From positions 175,473 through 239,472 of the forward strand of contig JAUJNH010000002.1 in assembly GCA_030448245.1 (NCBI GenBank): a stretch of DNA of 64,000 nucleotides, written 5' to 3'. The notes beneath the pieces were generated by a model, which worked only from the letters and a program-made list of their open reading frames with translations, was not told the origin of the DNA and searched no databases. Position numbers and translations under genes: made by a program. This stretch comes from Acidimicrobiales bacterium. GTDB taxonomy: Bacteria > Actinomycetota > Acidimicrobiia > Acidimicrobiales > JAUJNH01. The number at the start of each line of letters is the position of its first letter. Position 1 is the stretch's first letter. Of this stretch, positions 52,730-61,710 are shown piece after piece.

Positions 52730-54208
52730 GTGAACCTGGCCGCTGTCGTCGAGCGCCACGCAGCGGCGGCCACGGCCCTGCTCGCCGCCGGCCAGGCCAT
52801 CTCGTATGGCGACCTGCGCCGCCGGGTGGCGGGGGTCAGGGGAGCCCTGGGCGACGCGGGGGTGGGGCCGGGCGACCGGGTGGCCGTGATCGCCGAGAAC
52901 GGACCCGCGTTCGTGGTCGGGCTGCTGGGGATCCTGGGTGTCGGCGGCGCGGCCGTCCCGCTGAACCCGCAGGCGCCGCCGGCTGAGCTGGGGCGCGAGC
53001 TCGAGGCGGTCGGGGCCTCCGGCGTCATCCTCGGGCCGGACGTGGCCCTACCGCCGGAGGTCCTGCCCCCGACCGTCCTCGCCGCCGACCCGACCGGCCG
53101 ACCGGAGGCGGTGGCGCTGGCTGCCGCCGAGGACGGCGATCCCGGCCCCCTGGTCGAGCGGGAGCCCGACGACGTCGCCGTCCTCATGTTCACCTCGGGC
53201 ACGGCCGGCCTGCCCCGGGCGGCGGTGCTGACGCACCGGAACCTGCTGGCCAACGTGGCCCAGGTCCAGGCCCACCCCGGGCGGCTGGTGTCGGCCAGCG
53301 ACGTGACCCTGGCCGCCCTGCCGCTGTTCCACGTGTTCGGGCTCACGGTCACCCTCTGCGTCCCGCTCGCCGCCGGCGGCTCGATCGTGCTGGTGCCCCG
53401 CTTCGATCCGTCCGGGGCGCTCGAGCTCTGCGAGCGCCACCGTGTCACCATCCTGGCCGGGGCACCAGCGATGTTCGCCGCCCTGGCCGCCGCTCCCGCC
53501 GGAGACCGGGGGAACCCGCTGGCCAGCATCCGGCTGGCCGTCAGCGGCGCGGCTCCCCTGCCCGACCAGGTGGCCGCCGACGTCCGCACCCGCTTCGGCC
53601 TCCCGCTCTACCAGGGCTACGGGCTGACCGAGGCGTCGCCGGTCGTCACCTCCTCGGTCGTCGACGGCGTCCCGCAACCAGGTTCTGTGGGCGTGCCGCT
53701 GCCCGGGGTCGAGGTGCGGCTGGTGGACGAGGAGGGGGAGGACGCCCTGGCCGGTGACCCCGGCGAGCTGTGGGTGCGGGGCGCCAACGTCTTCCCCGGC
53801 TACTGGCAGGACCCCGACGCCACCGCCCGGGTGCTGACGCCGGACGGGTGGCTGCGCACCGGCGACCTCGCCGTGATCGGCGACGACGGGAACCTCCAGC
53901 TGGTCGATCGGGCGAAGGACCTCATCATCGTGAACGGCTTCAACGTCGTGCCCGCCGAGGTCGAGGCCGTCCTGCTGCAGCACCCGCAGGTCCGCGACGT
54001 GGCCGTCGTCGGCGAGCCCAGCCCGCGCACCGGCGAGGCGGTGAAGGCCGTGGTCGTCCCGGCCGCGGGGACGCACCCGACCCTCAGCGAGCTGACCGCC
54101 TTCGCGGCCGACCGGCTGGCCCGCTACAAGTGCCCGACCGTGCTGCTCGTGGTCGACGACATCCCACGAGGCGCCGCCGGGAAGCTCCTCCGGCGCTCGG
54201 TGCGCTAG
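52730..54208 (+). CDS. Long-chain fatty acid-CoA ligase-like AMP-binding protein
   Basis: A 492-residue adenylate-forming enzyme. P-loop MFTSGTAGLPRAAVLTHRN, A5 region YQGYGLTEASPVV, A7 GWLRTGDLAVIGDDG, hinge DRAKDLIIVNGFNVVPAEVE, and the catalytic lysine in PRGAAGKLLRR. It activates a carboxylic acid, probably a fatty acid, to its CoA thioester. GTG 52730 taken; the frame is open to 52664. Confidence 0.88.
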   Translation: MNLAAVVERHAAAATALLAAGQAISYGDLRRRVAGVRGALGDAGVGPGDRVAVIAENGPAFVVGLLGILGVGGAAVPLNPQAPPAELGRELEAVGASGVILGPDVALPPEVLPPTVLAADPTGRPEAVALAAAEDGDPGPLVEREPDDVAVLMFTSGTAGLPRAAVLTHRNLLANVAQVQAHPGRLVSASDVTLAALPLFHVFGLTVTLCVPLAAGGSIVLVPRFDPSGALELCERHRVTILAGAPAMFAALAAAPAGDRGNPLASIRLAVSGAAPLPDQVAADVRTRFGLPLYQGYGLTEASPVVTSSVVDGVPQPGSVGVPLPGVEVRLVDEEGEDALAGDPGELWVRGANVFPGYWQDPDATARVLTPDGWLRTGDLAVIGDDGNLQLVDRAKDLIIVNGFNVVPAEVEAVLLQHPQVRDVAVVGEPSPRTGEAVKAVVVPAAGTHPTLSELTAFAADRLARYKCPTVLLVVDDIPRGAAGKLLRRSVR

Positions 54209-54255
54209 TCGTCACAGCTTCACAAGCGCGAGTCCGGCCCTCTAGGTTGCCGGTG

Positions 54256-54906
54256 GTGACGTCGCGCCGCATCCCCGAGGCCACCGTGGCCCGGCTGCCG
54301 ATCTACCTCCGCTGCCTGCACGTCGAGGCCAAGCGGGGCGTGCCGACGGTCTCCAGCGAGCGGCTGGCCGAGCTGGCCGGCGTCAACGCCGCCAAGGTCC
54401 GCAAGGACCTGTCGCACCTGGGCTCCTACGGCACCCGGGGGGTGGGCTACGACGTCGGGTTCCTCATCTTCCAGGTGCGGCGTGAGCTGGGCCTCACCCA
54501 GGACTGGCCGGTGGCCATCGCCGGCGCCGGCAACCTGGGCCAGGCGCTGGCCGGCTACGCCGGCTTCCGGGCGCGCGGCTTCAGCCTGGTGGCCATGTTC
54601 GACACCGACCCGGCCAAGGTCGGCCAGAGCATCCACGGGACCCCCGTGCACCCCATCGGCGCCCTGCCGGCGGTGGCGGCCGAGGAGGGGGTGGCCATCG
54701 GGATCATCTGCACCCCGCCCGAGGTGGCCCAGGAGCTGGCCGACGCCTTTGTCGACGCCGGCGTCAAGAGCCTCCTCTCCTTTGCCCCGACGGTCCTCAG
54801 CTCGCCCGACCACGTCGCCCTCCGCATGGTCGACCTGTCGATGGAGCTGCAGATCCTCAGCTTCCACAGCCAGCGGGTGGCGGAGCAGCTCGTCGAAGGG
54901 CTCTGA
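54256..54906 (+). CDS. rex: Redox-sensing transcriptional repressor Rex
   Basis: A 216-residue repressor that senses NADH/NAD. The N-terminal winged helix is IPEATVARLPIYLRCLHVEA, SERLAELAGVNAAKVRKDLS, LGSYGTRGVGYDV. The Rossmann domain has IAGAGNLGQALAGY and IICTPPEVAQELADA, and a C-terminal swap helix. It heads the cysG-hemA operon, as in Streptomyces, tying heme synthesis to redox state. GTG 54253 and 54256 are both possible. Confidence 0.94.
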   Translation: MTSRRIPEATVARLPIYLRCLHVEAKRGVPTVSSERLAELAGVNAAKVRKDLSHLGSYGTRGVGYDVGFLIFQVRRELGLTQDWPVAIAGAGNLGQALAGYAGFRARGFSLVAMFDTDPAKVGQSIHGTPVHPIGALPAVAAEEGVAIGIICTPPEVAQELADAFVDAGVKSLLSFAPTVLSSPDHVALRMVDLSMELQILSFHSQRVAEQLVEGL

Positions 54907-55551
54907 ATGCCCGTCGAGGGCCCCCAGTACCCCGTCAACCTGGTGCTCCAGGGCCGCCGGGTGCTGGTGGTGGGCGGTGGTGCGGTCGCCGCCCGCAAGG
55001 TCGATGGGCTGCTGGCCTGCGGCGCCGACGTGGTCGTGGTCGCCCCCGTCGTGAGCCCGGCCATCCACGGCCTGGCCGCTGCCGGCAGACTCCGGCTCCA
55101 CGAGCGGCCCTACCAGGCTGCCGACCTCGACGACACGTGGCTGGCGGTCACCGCCACCGACGACAGGAACGTCAACCGGGCCGTGTTCGAGGACGGCGAG
55201 GCACGCAGGATCTGGGTCAACGCGGCCGACGACCCGGGGTCCTGCTCGTTCACGCTGCCGTCGGTGGTGCGCCAGGGACCGGTGATGGTGACCGTGGCCA
55301 CCGGAGGGCACAGCCCGGCCCTGGCCACCTGGCTCAGCCGCCACGTGGCCGGCGAGCTCGGACCCGAGTACGCCCAGCTGGCCGCCCTGCTCGCCGAGGC
55401 CCGCGCCACCCTGCAGGCCGAGGGCCGCAGCACCGAAGGGTTGAATTGGTTGTCTGCCATAGACTCGGGGATGCTTGAGCTGATCCGACTGGGAGATGTC
55501 GAGCGAGCAAAGGAGCAGCTGCAGGCGTGTCTGTCGTCATCGTCGGGCTGA
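54907..55551 (+). CDS. Precorrin-2 dehydrogenase/siroheme ferrochelatase (CysG N-terminal type)
   Basis: A 214-residue protein with NAD-binding RRVLVVGGGAVAARKVDGLL and AVTATDDRNVNRAVFEDGE. VNAADDPGSCSFTLPSVVRQGPVMV and the dimer segment ATGGHSPALATWLSRH follow. It makes sirohydrochlorin and siroheme from precorrin-2, which the CobA domain at 59065 supplies. ATG follows the rex stop directly; its end overlaps hemA by 25 nt. Confidence 0.92.
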   Translation: MPVEGPQYPVNLVLQGRRVLVVGGGAVAARKVDGLLACGADVVVVAPVVSPAIHGLAAAGRLRLHERPYQAADLDDTWLAVTATDDRNVNRAVFEDGEARRIWVNAADDPGSCSFTLPSVVRQGPVMVTVATGGHSPALATWLSRHVAGELGPEYAQLAALLAEARATLQAEGRSTEGLNWLSAIDSGMLELIRLGDVERAKEQLQACLSSSSG

Positions 55552-56786
55552 ACCACCGCACCGTGCCGCTGCCGGTGCTGGAGCGCATGACGGTCACCTC
55601 GTCGCGCCTGCCAAAGGCGCTGCACGACCTCCGGGGCCGCCAGCACCTGGCCGAGGCGGTGCTGCTCAGCACCTGCGCCCGCACCGAGATCTACGTCGTT
55701 GCCGACAAGTTCCACGGCGCCGTGCAGAGCGTCCGGGACTTCCTGGCCGAGCACTCCTTCTCGGCGCCCGAGGAGTTCGGCGATCACCTCTACGACTTCT
55801 ACGGCGACGCCGCCGTGCAGCACCTGTTCCGGGTGGCCTCGGGCATCGACTCGGCCGTCCTCGGCGAGGGCGAGATCCTGGGCCAGGTCGGGCGGGCCGC
55901 CGAGGCGGCCCGGGCCGAGGGCACGTGCGGCTCGGCGCTGTCGTCGCTGTTCCGCCACGCCGTGCTGGTGGGGAAGCGGGCCCGCAGCGAGACCGCCATA
56001 GCCCGGGGCGTCACGTCGGTCTCGCAGGCAGCGGTGGCCTTGGCCGAGCAGACCCTCGGCAGCCTGAGCGGGCGGAGCGTCCTGGTGCTCGGCGCCGGCG
56101 ACTCGGGCGAGGGCATGGCCCAGGCCCTGAAGGAGAACGGCGGTGCCTCGGTCCGCGTGGCCAACCGCACCGCCCGCAAGGCCGCCGAGGTGGCCCACCG
56201 GGTCGGGGGGGTCCCGGTGGCAGTCGGCGACCTGGGCCAGCACCTCGCCGAGGTCGACCTGCTCCTCACCTCCACCTCGTCGGACGAGTTCGTCCTCACC
56301 GTCGACGACCTGGCTGCGGTCATGGCCGAGCGCCGCCGACGCCCCCTGCTGATCGTCGACATCGCCGTTCCTCGCGACGTCGACCCGGCGGCGGCCGAGC
56401 TCGACGGCCTCACGCTCCTCGACATGAGCGACATCACCACCTTCGCCCGCCTCGGGCGCGAGGCCCGGGCCGGCGAGGTGACGGCGGTCGAGGCAGTCGT
56501 CGCCGACGAGGTGGCGCGGTACGTGGCGGCCACCGCCAGCCGAGAGGTGGCCCCCCTGGTCGCCTCGCTGCACGAGCGGGCCGAGGCGCTCAGGGTGGCC
56601 GAGCTCGAGCGCTTCCGGGCCCGCCTGGCTGGTCTGGACGACAAGGACCGGGTGGCCGTCGAAGCCCTGACCCGGGGGATCGTGGCCAAGCTCCTGCACC
56701 AGCCGACCGTCGGCCTGAAGGGCGCCGCCGGCACGGCTCAGGGCGAGCGTCTGAGCGACGCCGTCCGCGACCTGTTCCGCCTGTAG
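55527..56786 (+). CDS. hemA: Glutamyl-tRNA reductase
   Basis: First committed step of C5 heme synthesis. A 419-residue enzyme: VVIVGLNHRTVPLPVLERM, active-site C50 in LLSTCARTEIY, HLFRVASGIDSAVLGEGEILGQV, NADPH site SVLVLGAGDSGEGMAQAL, and a helical C-terminal dimerisation domain. GTG start inside the end of the preceding gene suggests coupling. The opposite-strand gene at 56796 separates it from hemC. Confidence 0.95.
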   Translation: MSVVIVGLNHRTVPLPVLERMTVTSSRLPKALHDLRGRQHLAEAVLLSTCARTEIYVVADKFHGAVQSVRDFLAEHSFSAPEEFGDHLYDFYGDAAVQHLFRVASGIDSAVLGEGEILGQVGRAAEAARAEGTCGSALSSLFRHAVLVGKRARSETAIARGVTSVSQAAVALAEQTLGSLSGRSVLVLGAGDSGEGMAQALKENGGASVRVANRTARKAAEVAHRVGGVPVAVGDLGQHLAEVDLLLTSTSSDEFVLTVDDLAAVMAERRRRPLLIVDIAVPRDVDPAAAELDGLTLLDMSDITTFARLGREARAGEVTAVEAVVADEVARYVAATASREVAPLVASLHERAEALRVAELERFRARLAGLDDKDRVAVEALTRGIVAKLLHQPTVGLKGAAGTAQGERLSDAVRDLFRL

Positions 56787-56795
56787 CCGCTGGCG

Positions 56796-58179
56796 CTACG
56801 CCGGCGGGGTCCCCGTCGGGCGACGGCGGAGCGTCACGATCAGCACGACCAGCAGGACGACGATCAGCGCGCCCACGCCCAAGAGGGCGACCAGCAGCGC
56901 CGTGCTGGCCGAGCCAGTTGACGTCCCGGCCGGTGCGGCGGCGACCTCATCGGTTGTCGCCGGGGTCGTGGCGGCCGCCGCCGTCGTGGTGGTCGACGAG
57001 GCTCCAGTCACCTCGATCGAGAGCTCGACGGGCCGCTCCTGCTGGCCCTCGTCGCGCGCCGTGTAGGTGAGCCGCACGTAGTAGGTGCCCTCGACGCGGA
57101 GGTCCGGCTCCTTGCTGGCCCGGTCGATCAGGCCGGACGTGGTGCCGATGCTGACCACGCGCTCTGTGAGGTTCACGTCGGACCCGCGGCCGATGTTGCA
57201 GCACAGCTCGTCGAGGTCGGGGTTCACCAGCTGCACCTCGAAGAAGCTGCCGAGTCGGGTGGTCTCCCCGGGACGGTCGACGGTGGCCTTGACCGTGAGC
57301 TGCTGCCCGAACCGGAGGGGGACGCCCCACCAGAGCGACTCGTTCGGCACCATGGTGTCGGTGTAGCGCCCCGGCTCCAGCAGCGGCGCGTCGCGGTAGG
57401 GCGGGGTCCCCTCGACCCGCCCGCCCTGGGTCTGCAGCGTCCGCAGTGCCCGCCCCGAGGTCACCTTCAGGCTCTCGGTCAGCTGGGCGGCGTCCTTGGC
57501 GTCGGTGTAGGTGCCTCCCGTGGCCTGGGCGATGCACTCGAGCTGGCGGCGGGCCCCCTGATCGACCTGGAACCCGATGGTCTGGATGGTGAGGGTGACT
57601 CCCTGGGCCTTCAGGTCCCTGGCCACCTGGCACGGGTCGGGCGGGGCGCAGGTGTCCTCGCCGTCGGACACCAGGATGATCGTGCGCTCTCCCTCGGGGG
57701 CAGGTCCTTGGCCGCCTCCTGGAGCGAGTAGCCGATCGGGGTGAAGCCGGTGGGCTGGAACCGGCCGATCGCCGCCTTCATCTGGGCCTTGTCGACGGGA
57801 CGCACCGGCGTGACCAGGTCGGTATCGCGGCACCCGTTGGCCTTGTCGGTGTTGGGGACGCGGTGGCCGTAGACCCGCAGGCCGACGGTGGAACCCTCGG
57901 GGACGCCGTCGACGAAGGTCGTGAGCGCCTGCTTGGCCGCCTCGATCTTCGGCCGCCCCGAGCCATCGTCGGCCCGCATGGATCTGACGCGTCGAGGACG
58001 AGTTCCACCGCTGGCGCTTTGGTCTGGCCGCTCACCGAGCGCGCCAGCCCCAGGAACACCGCGGCGACGGCGAGCAGCACGACACCCACTCGTCCGGCTC
58101 GCACGCCGACGCGGGCTAGGCCACCCGGGATCGAGGGAAGGGACCGAAGCCCGGCTCCGAGGGCAGACTGGCTGGTCAT
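56796..58179 (-). CDS. Exported von Willebrand factor A-domain protein (two frame breaks)
   Basis: Leader with hydrophobic core (RVGVVLLAVAAVFLGLARSV), then a VWA domain. The strand VELVLDAS shifts by one lost base (near 57985) into RSMRADDGSG, so the MIDAS DxSxS appears as two frames. IEAAKQALTTFVDGVPEGST, GRFQPTGFTPIGYSL follow. A second lost base in a C run (near 57705) precedes RTIILVSDGEDTC. Later parts are a beta-rich domain, a Thr/Ala linker and a C-terminal membrane helix with RRR. Surface protein that could bind metal and ligands. Its start overlaps the hemC start by 2 nt. Confidence 0.8.
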
Positions 58180-59068
58180 GACCCGGGTCCTGCGCATCGC
58201 CACCCGGGCCTCGCCCCTGGCCCGGTGGCAGGCCGAGCGGGTGGCCACGCTGCTGGGCGAGGCGTGCGAGGTGGTGGCGGTCGAGAGCCTGGGCGACCGG
58301 GTGCAGGACCGCCCGATCCACGAGCTCGGGGGCCAGGGCGTGTTCGTGAAGGAGGTGCAGGCCGCCGTCCAGCGGGGCGACGCCGACCTGGCCGTGCACT
58401 CGGCCAAGGACCTGCCGTCGGGTCCCTCGCCCGGGGGGCTGGTGCTGGCCTGCGTGCCGGAGCGGGCCGACGTGCGCGACTGCCTGGTGGGGGCCACCCT
58501 CGACGACCTCGCCCCGGGGGCCGTGGTGGCCACCGGCAGCGTGCGGCGGCGGGCCCAGCTGGCCGCCCTGCGGCCCGACCTGGCCTTTGTCGAGCTTCGC
58601 GGCAACATGGCCACACGGCTGGCCAAGGTGCCGCCCGGCGGGGCGGTGGTGGCCGCCGCCGCCGCCCTGCAGCGGCTGGGCTGGGCCGACCGAATAAGCC
58701 AGCTCCTCGACCCCGAGGTGATGCTCCCCCAGGTGGCGCAGGGGGCACTGGCCGTCGAGTGCCGGGTCGACGACGCGGACGCCGTGGCCCGGCTGTCCCG
58801 GATCGAGGACCCCGAGGTCCGTCGCTGCGTCGACGCCGAGCGCGCCTTCCTCGATCGCCTGGGCGGCGGCTGCGACCTCCCCGTCGGCGCCCTGGCCACG
58901 GTGCTGGGCGATGGCCGGCTGTGCCTGGAGGGCATGCTCGCCGACCCGGTGCCCGCCCGGGTGGTGGCCGAGGGTGACGACCCGGCGTCCCTCGGCCACG
59001 CGGTGGCCGACGCCCTTCTCGCCGGCGCCGGCGCCGCGGCGCCACCGTCCTCGGACGGGGCCCCGTGA
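58178..59068 (+). CDS. hemC: Hydroxymethylbilane synthase
   Basis: Polymerises four porphobilinogens. A 296-residue enzyme: RIATRASPLARWQAERVA at the N-terminus, HSAKDLPSGPSPGGLVLA, GSVRRRAQLAALRPDL, and the dipyrromethane-cofactor Cys232 in LGGGCDLPVGALA. ATG 58178. The stop overlaps the next start by 4 nt. Confidence 0.95.
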   Translation: MTRVLRIATRASPLARWQAERVATLLGEACEVVAVESLGDRVQDRPIHELGGQGVFVKEVQAAVQRGDADLAVHSAKDLPSGPSPGGLVLACVPERADVRDCLVGATLDDLAPGAVVATGSVRRRAQLAALRPDLAFVELRGNMATRLAKVPPGGAVVAAAAALQRLGWADRISQLLDPEVMLPQVAQGALAVECRVDDADAVARLSRIEDPEVRRCVDAERAFLDRLGGGCDLPVGALATVLGDGRLCLEGMLADPVPARVVAEGDDPASLGHAVADALLAGAGAAAPPSSDGAP

Positions 59069-60540
59069 CGGTGTACCTGGTGGGAGCCGGGCCGGGTGAC
59101 CCCGGGCTGCTCACGGTGCGGGCGGCCGAGCTGCTGGCCGGCGCCGAGGTGGTGGTGCACGACCGGCTGGCCGAGGCAACCCTCCTCGACCTGGCCCCGC
59201 CCTCGGCGGTGCGGATCGACGTGGGCAAGTCGCCGGGTGGGCCGATCGACCAGCAGGGGATCAACCGGCTCCTGGTCGAGCACGGCGGGGCCGGACGCTG
59301 CGTGGTGCGCCTGAAGGGCGGCGACCCCTTCGTCTTCGGCCGGGGAGGCGAGGAGGCGCTGGCCCTGATCGAGGCCGGGGTCGACTTCGAGGTCGTGCCC
59401 GGCATCACCAGCGCGGTCGCCGCCCCCGCCTACGCCGGGATCCCCGTCACCCACCGGGGCCTGTCGACCAGCTTCACCGTCGTCACCGGCCACAGCCGCC
59501 ACTCGGTCGACAGCGAGATCGACTGGGCGTCGCTGGCCACCGCCGGCGACACGATCATCGTCCTGATGGGCGTCAGCCACCGGGCCGAGATCGCCAAGCG
59601 GCTCGTCGAGGCCGGTCGGCCGGCCACCACGCCGGTGGCCTGCGTGCGCTGGGGAACCCGGCCCGACCAGCGCACCATCCGCACGACGCTGGACGGGCTG
59701 GGCGACGCCCCGCTCGAAGCGCCGGTGGCCATCGTCATCGGTGCGGTGGCCGCCCTCGACCTCGCCTGGTTCGAGCGCAAGCCCCTGTTCGGCCGCAGGG
59801 TGGTGGTGACCCGGGCTCGAGAGCAGTCGCCGACGCTGGCGGCGGGCCTGCGAGCCCAGGGCGCCGAGGTCGTCGAGGTGCCGACCATCGCCATCGCCCC
59901 GCCGGCCGACGGAGGCGCAGCGCTGGCGGCCGCCGCCGGCCGGCTCTCGGCGCACGCCTACCGGTGGCTGGTCATCGCGTCCACCAACGCGGTCGACGCC
60001 CTGTTCGCCCACCTGCGCGACGCCCGGCAGCTCGGCGACGTGCGCGTCGCCGCCGTCGGCACGGCCACGGCGGGCGCGCTGCGCCGCCACGGCGTCGTGC
60101 CCGACCTCGTCCCTCCCACGGCCAACGCCGAGGCCCTGGTCGCAGCCTTCCCACCACCGCCGGCCGCCGGGAGCACGGTGCTGCTGCCCCAGGCCGACCG
60201 GGCCCGCCCGGTCCTGGCCGACGGCCTCGCCGCCCGGGGCTGGCAGGTCGACGCCGTCGAGGCCTACCGCACCGTCTGCGCCGAGGTGCCGGCCGTCCGC
60301 CTCGAGCGAGCCCTGTCCGCCGACGCCATCTGCTTCACCTCGGGCTCGACCGTCGAGAGCTGGGTGGCCGTTGCCGGCGCCACCGCTCCTCCTGTGGTCG
60401 CCTCGATCGGCCCCGTCACCACGGCCGCGGCGAAGCGCCTCGGCCTGGCCGTCACCGTCGAAGCCGCCGACGCCAACGTCGACGGTCTCGTCGACGCGCT
60501 GACACGCTGGTTCGGTGCGTCCCGAGGGCATCCAGCCTGA
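59065..60540 (+). CDS. Fused uroporphyrinogen-III methyltransferase/synthase (CobA-HemD)
   Basis: A 491-residue two-domain enzyme. Residues 1-245 are the SAM-dependent CobA type: YLVGAGPGDPGLLTVRAAELL, VVRLKGGDPFVFGRGGEEAL, VVPGITSAVAAPAYAGIPVTH. Residues from about 255 are HemD: GRRVVVTRAREQSPTLAAGL, VIASTNAVDALF, FTSGSTVESWV. It closes the tetrapyrrole ring to uroporphyrinogen III and can methylate it toward siroheme/B12. The fusion is common in actinomycetes. GTG start. Confidence 0.94.
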   Translation: MTVYLVGAGPGDPGLLTVRAAELLAGAEVVVHDRLAEATLLDLAPPSAVRIDVGKSPGGPIDQQGINRLLVEHGGAGRCVVRLKGGDPFVFGRGGEEALALIEAGVDFEVVPGITSAVAAPAYAGIPVTHRGLSTSFTVVTGHSRHSVDSEIDWASLATAGDTIIVLMGVSHRAEIAKRLVEAGRPATTPVACVRWGTRPDQRTIRTTLDGLGDAPLEAPVAIVIGAVAALDLAWFERKPLFGRRVVVTRAREQSPTLAAGLRAQGAEVVEVPTIAIAPPADGGAALAAAAGRLSAHAYRWLVIASTNAVDALFAHLRDARQLGDVRVAAVGTATAGALRRHGVVPDLVPPTANAEALVAAFPPPPAAGSTVLLPQADRARPVLADGLAARGWQVDAVEAYRTVCAEVPAVRLERALSADAICFTSGSTVESWVAVAGATAPPVVASIGPVTTAAAKRLGLAVTVEAADANVDGLVDALTRWFGASRGHPA

Positions 60541-60642
60541 GAAGCGGTCGTTGTCGGACGTGGAAGGCCGGTCGCCGCGGCACCACCGGCGCAGGGGATG
60601 GCCGTCCGGGTGGAAAGGTGAAGGCGGCTTAGCCTGGTGGTC

Positions 60643-61626
60643 ATGGCCTTTCCGGAGCGGCGCCTGCGGCGGTTGCGGCGGACGCCGGCGCTGCGCCGGC
60701 TGGTGGCCGAGACGCGGCTCGGGGTCGACGACCTCGTCCTCCCCGCCTTTGTCCGCCAGGGGATCGACCACCCGCAGCCCATCGGGTCGCTGCCGGGGGT
60801 CGTGCAGCACACGCGGGAGAGCCTGCGCAAGGAGGCCCGCCGGCTGGTCGACCTGGGGGTCCCAGGCCTGATCCTGTTCGGCGTGCCCGAGGCGAAGGAC
60901 GCCGAGGGCAGCCAGGCCTTCGCCACCGACGGGATCGTGCAGGTGGCGCTGCGCGACGTGCGGGACGAGGTCGGTGACGCCCTCGTGCTGATGGCCGACC
61001 TGTGCCTCGACGAGTACACCGATTCGGGCCACTGCGGCGTGCTCGACGCCGCCGGCCAGCCCGACAACGACCGGACGCTCGAGCTGTACGGCCGGGTGGC
61101 GGTGGCCCAGGCCGAGGCGGGTGCCGACGTCTGCGCCCCCTCCGGGATGATGGACGGTCAGGTCGCCGCCATCCGCCGGGCCCTCGACGGCAGCGGCCAC
61201 GAGCAGGTGGCGATCGTGGCCTACGCGGCCAAGTACGCCTCGGCCCTCTACGGGCCGTTCCGCGACGCCGTCGACGTGACGATCGCCGGCGGCGGCGACC
61301 GGCGGGGCTACCAGCAGGACCCCCGCAACCGCCGTGAGGCGCGGGCCGAGGTGGCCCTCGACCTCGACGAGGGCGCCGACGTGGTGATGGTCAAGCCGGC
61401 GCTGGCCTACCTCGACGTCATCGCCGACGTCCGGTCCGCGGTCGACGTGCCGGTGGCCGCCTACCACGTGAGCGGCGAGTACTCGATGCTGAAGGCGGCC
61501 GCCGAGCGAGGCTGGATCGACCACGACGCCGTCGCCCTCGAGCACCTCACGTCGATCAAGCGGGCGGGTGCCGACCTCATCTTCACCTACCTGGCCGCCG
61601 ACGCCGCCGAGCTGCTCAGGGGCTGA
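60643..61626 (+). CDS. hemB: Delta-aminolevulinic acid dehydratase (porphobilinogen synthase)
   Basis: Condenses two ALA to porphobilinogen. A 327-residue enzyme. The metal-site segment LMADLCLDEYTDSGHCG follows the usual layout (D/C ligands in part). Schiff-base lysines are in AYAAKYASALYGPFRDA and VMVKPALAYLDVI. VCAPSGMMDGQVAAIR is also a family block. ATG 60643. It is 102 nt after cobA-hemD on the same strand. Confidence 0.95.
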   Translation: MAFPERRLRRLRRTPALRRLVAETRLGVDDLVLPAFVRQGIDHPQPIGSLPGVVQHTRESLRKEARRLVDLGVPGLILFGVPEAKDAEGSQAFATDGIVQVALRDVRDEVGDALVLMADLCLDEYTDSGHCGVLDAAGQPDNDRTLELYGRVAVAQAEAGADVCAPSGMMDGQVAAIRRALDGSGHEQVAIVAYAAKYASALYGPFRDAVDVTIAGGGDRRGYQQDPRNRREARAEVALDLDEGADVVMVKPALAYLDVIADVRSAVDVPVAAYHVSGEYSMLKAAAERGWIDHDAVALEHLTSIKRAGADLIFTYLAADAAELLRG

Positions 61627-61710
61627 GCGTCGGCGGGGCCGCTGAGCCTGCGCAAGGAGATGGCGCGGCGGGCGCAAGGCGTCACGACCACCCCCGCGTA
61701 ACCTCCGCGC

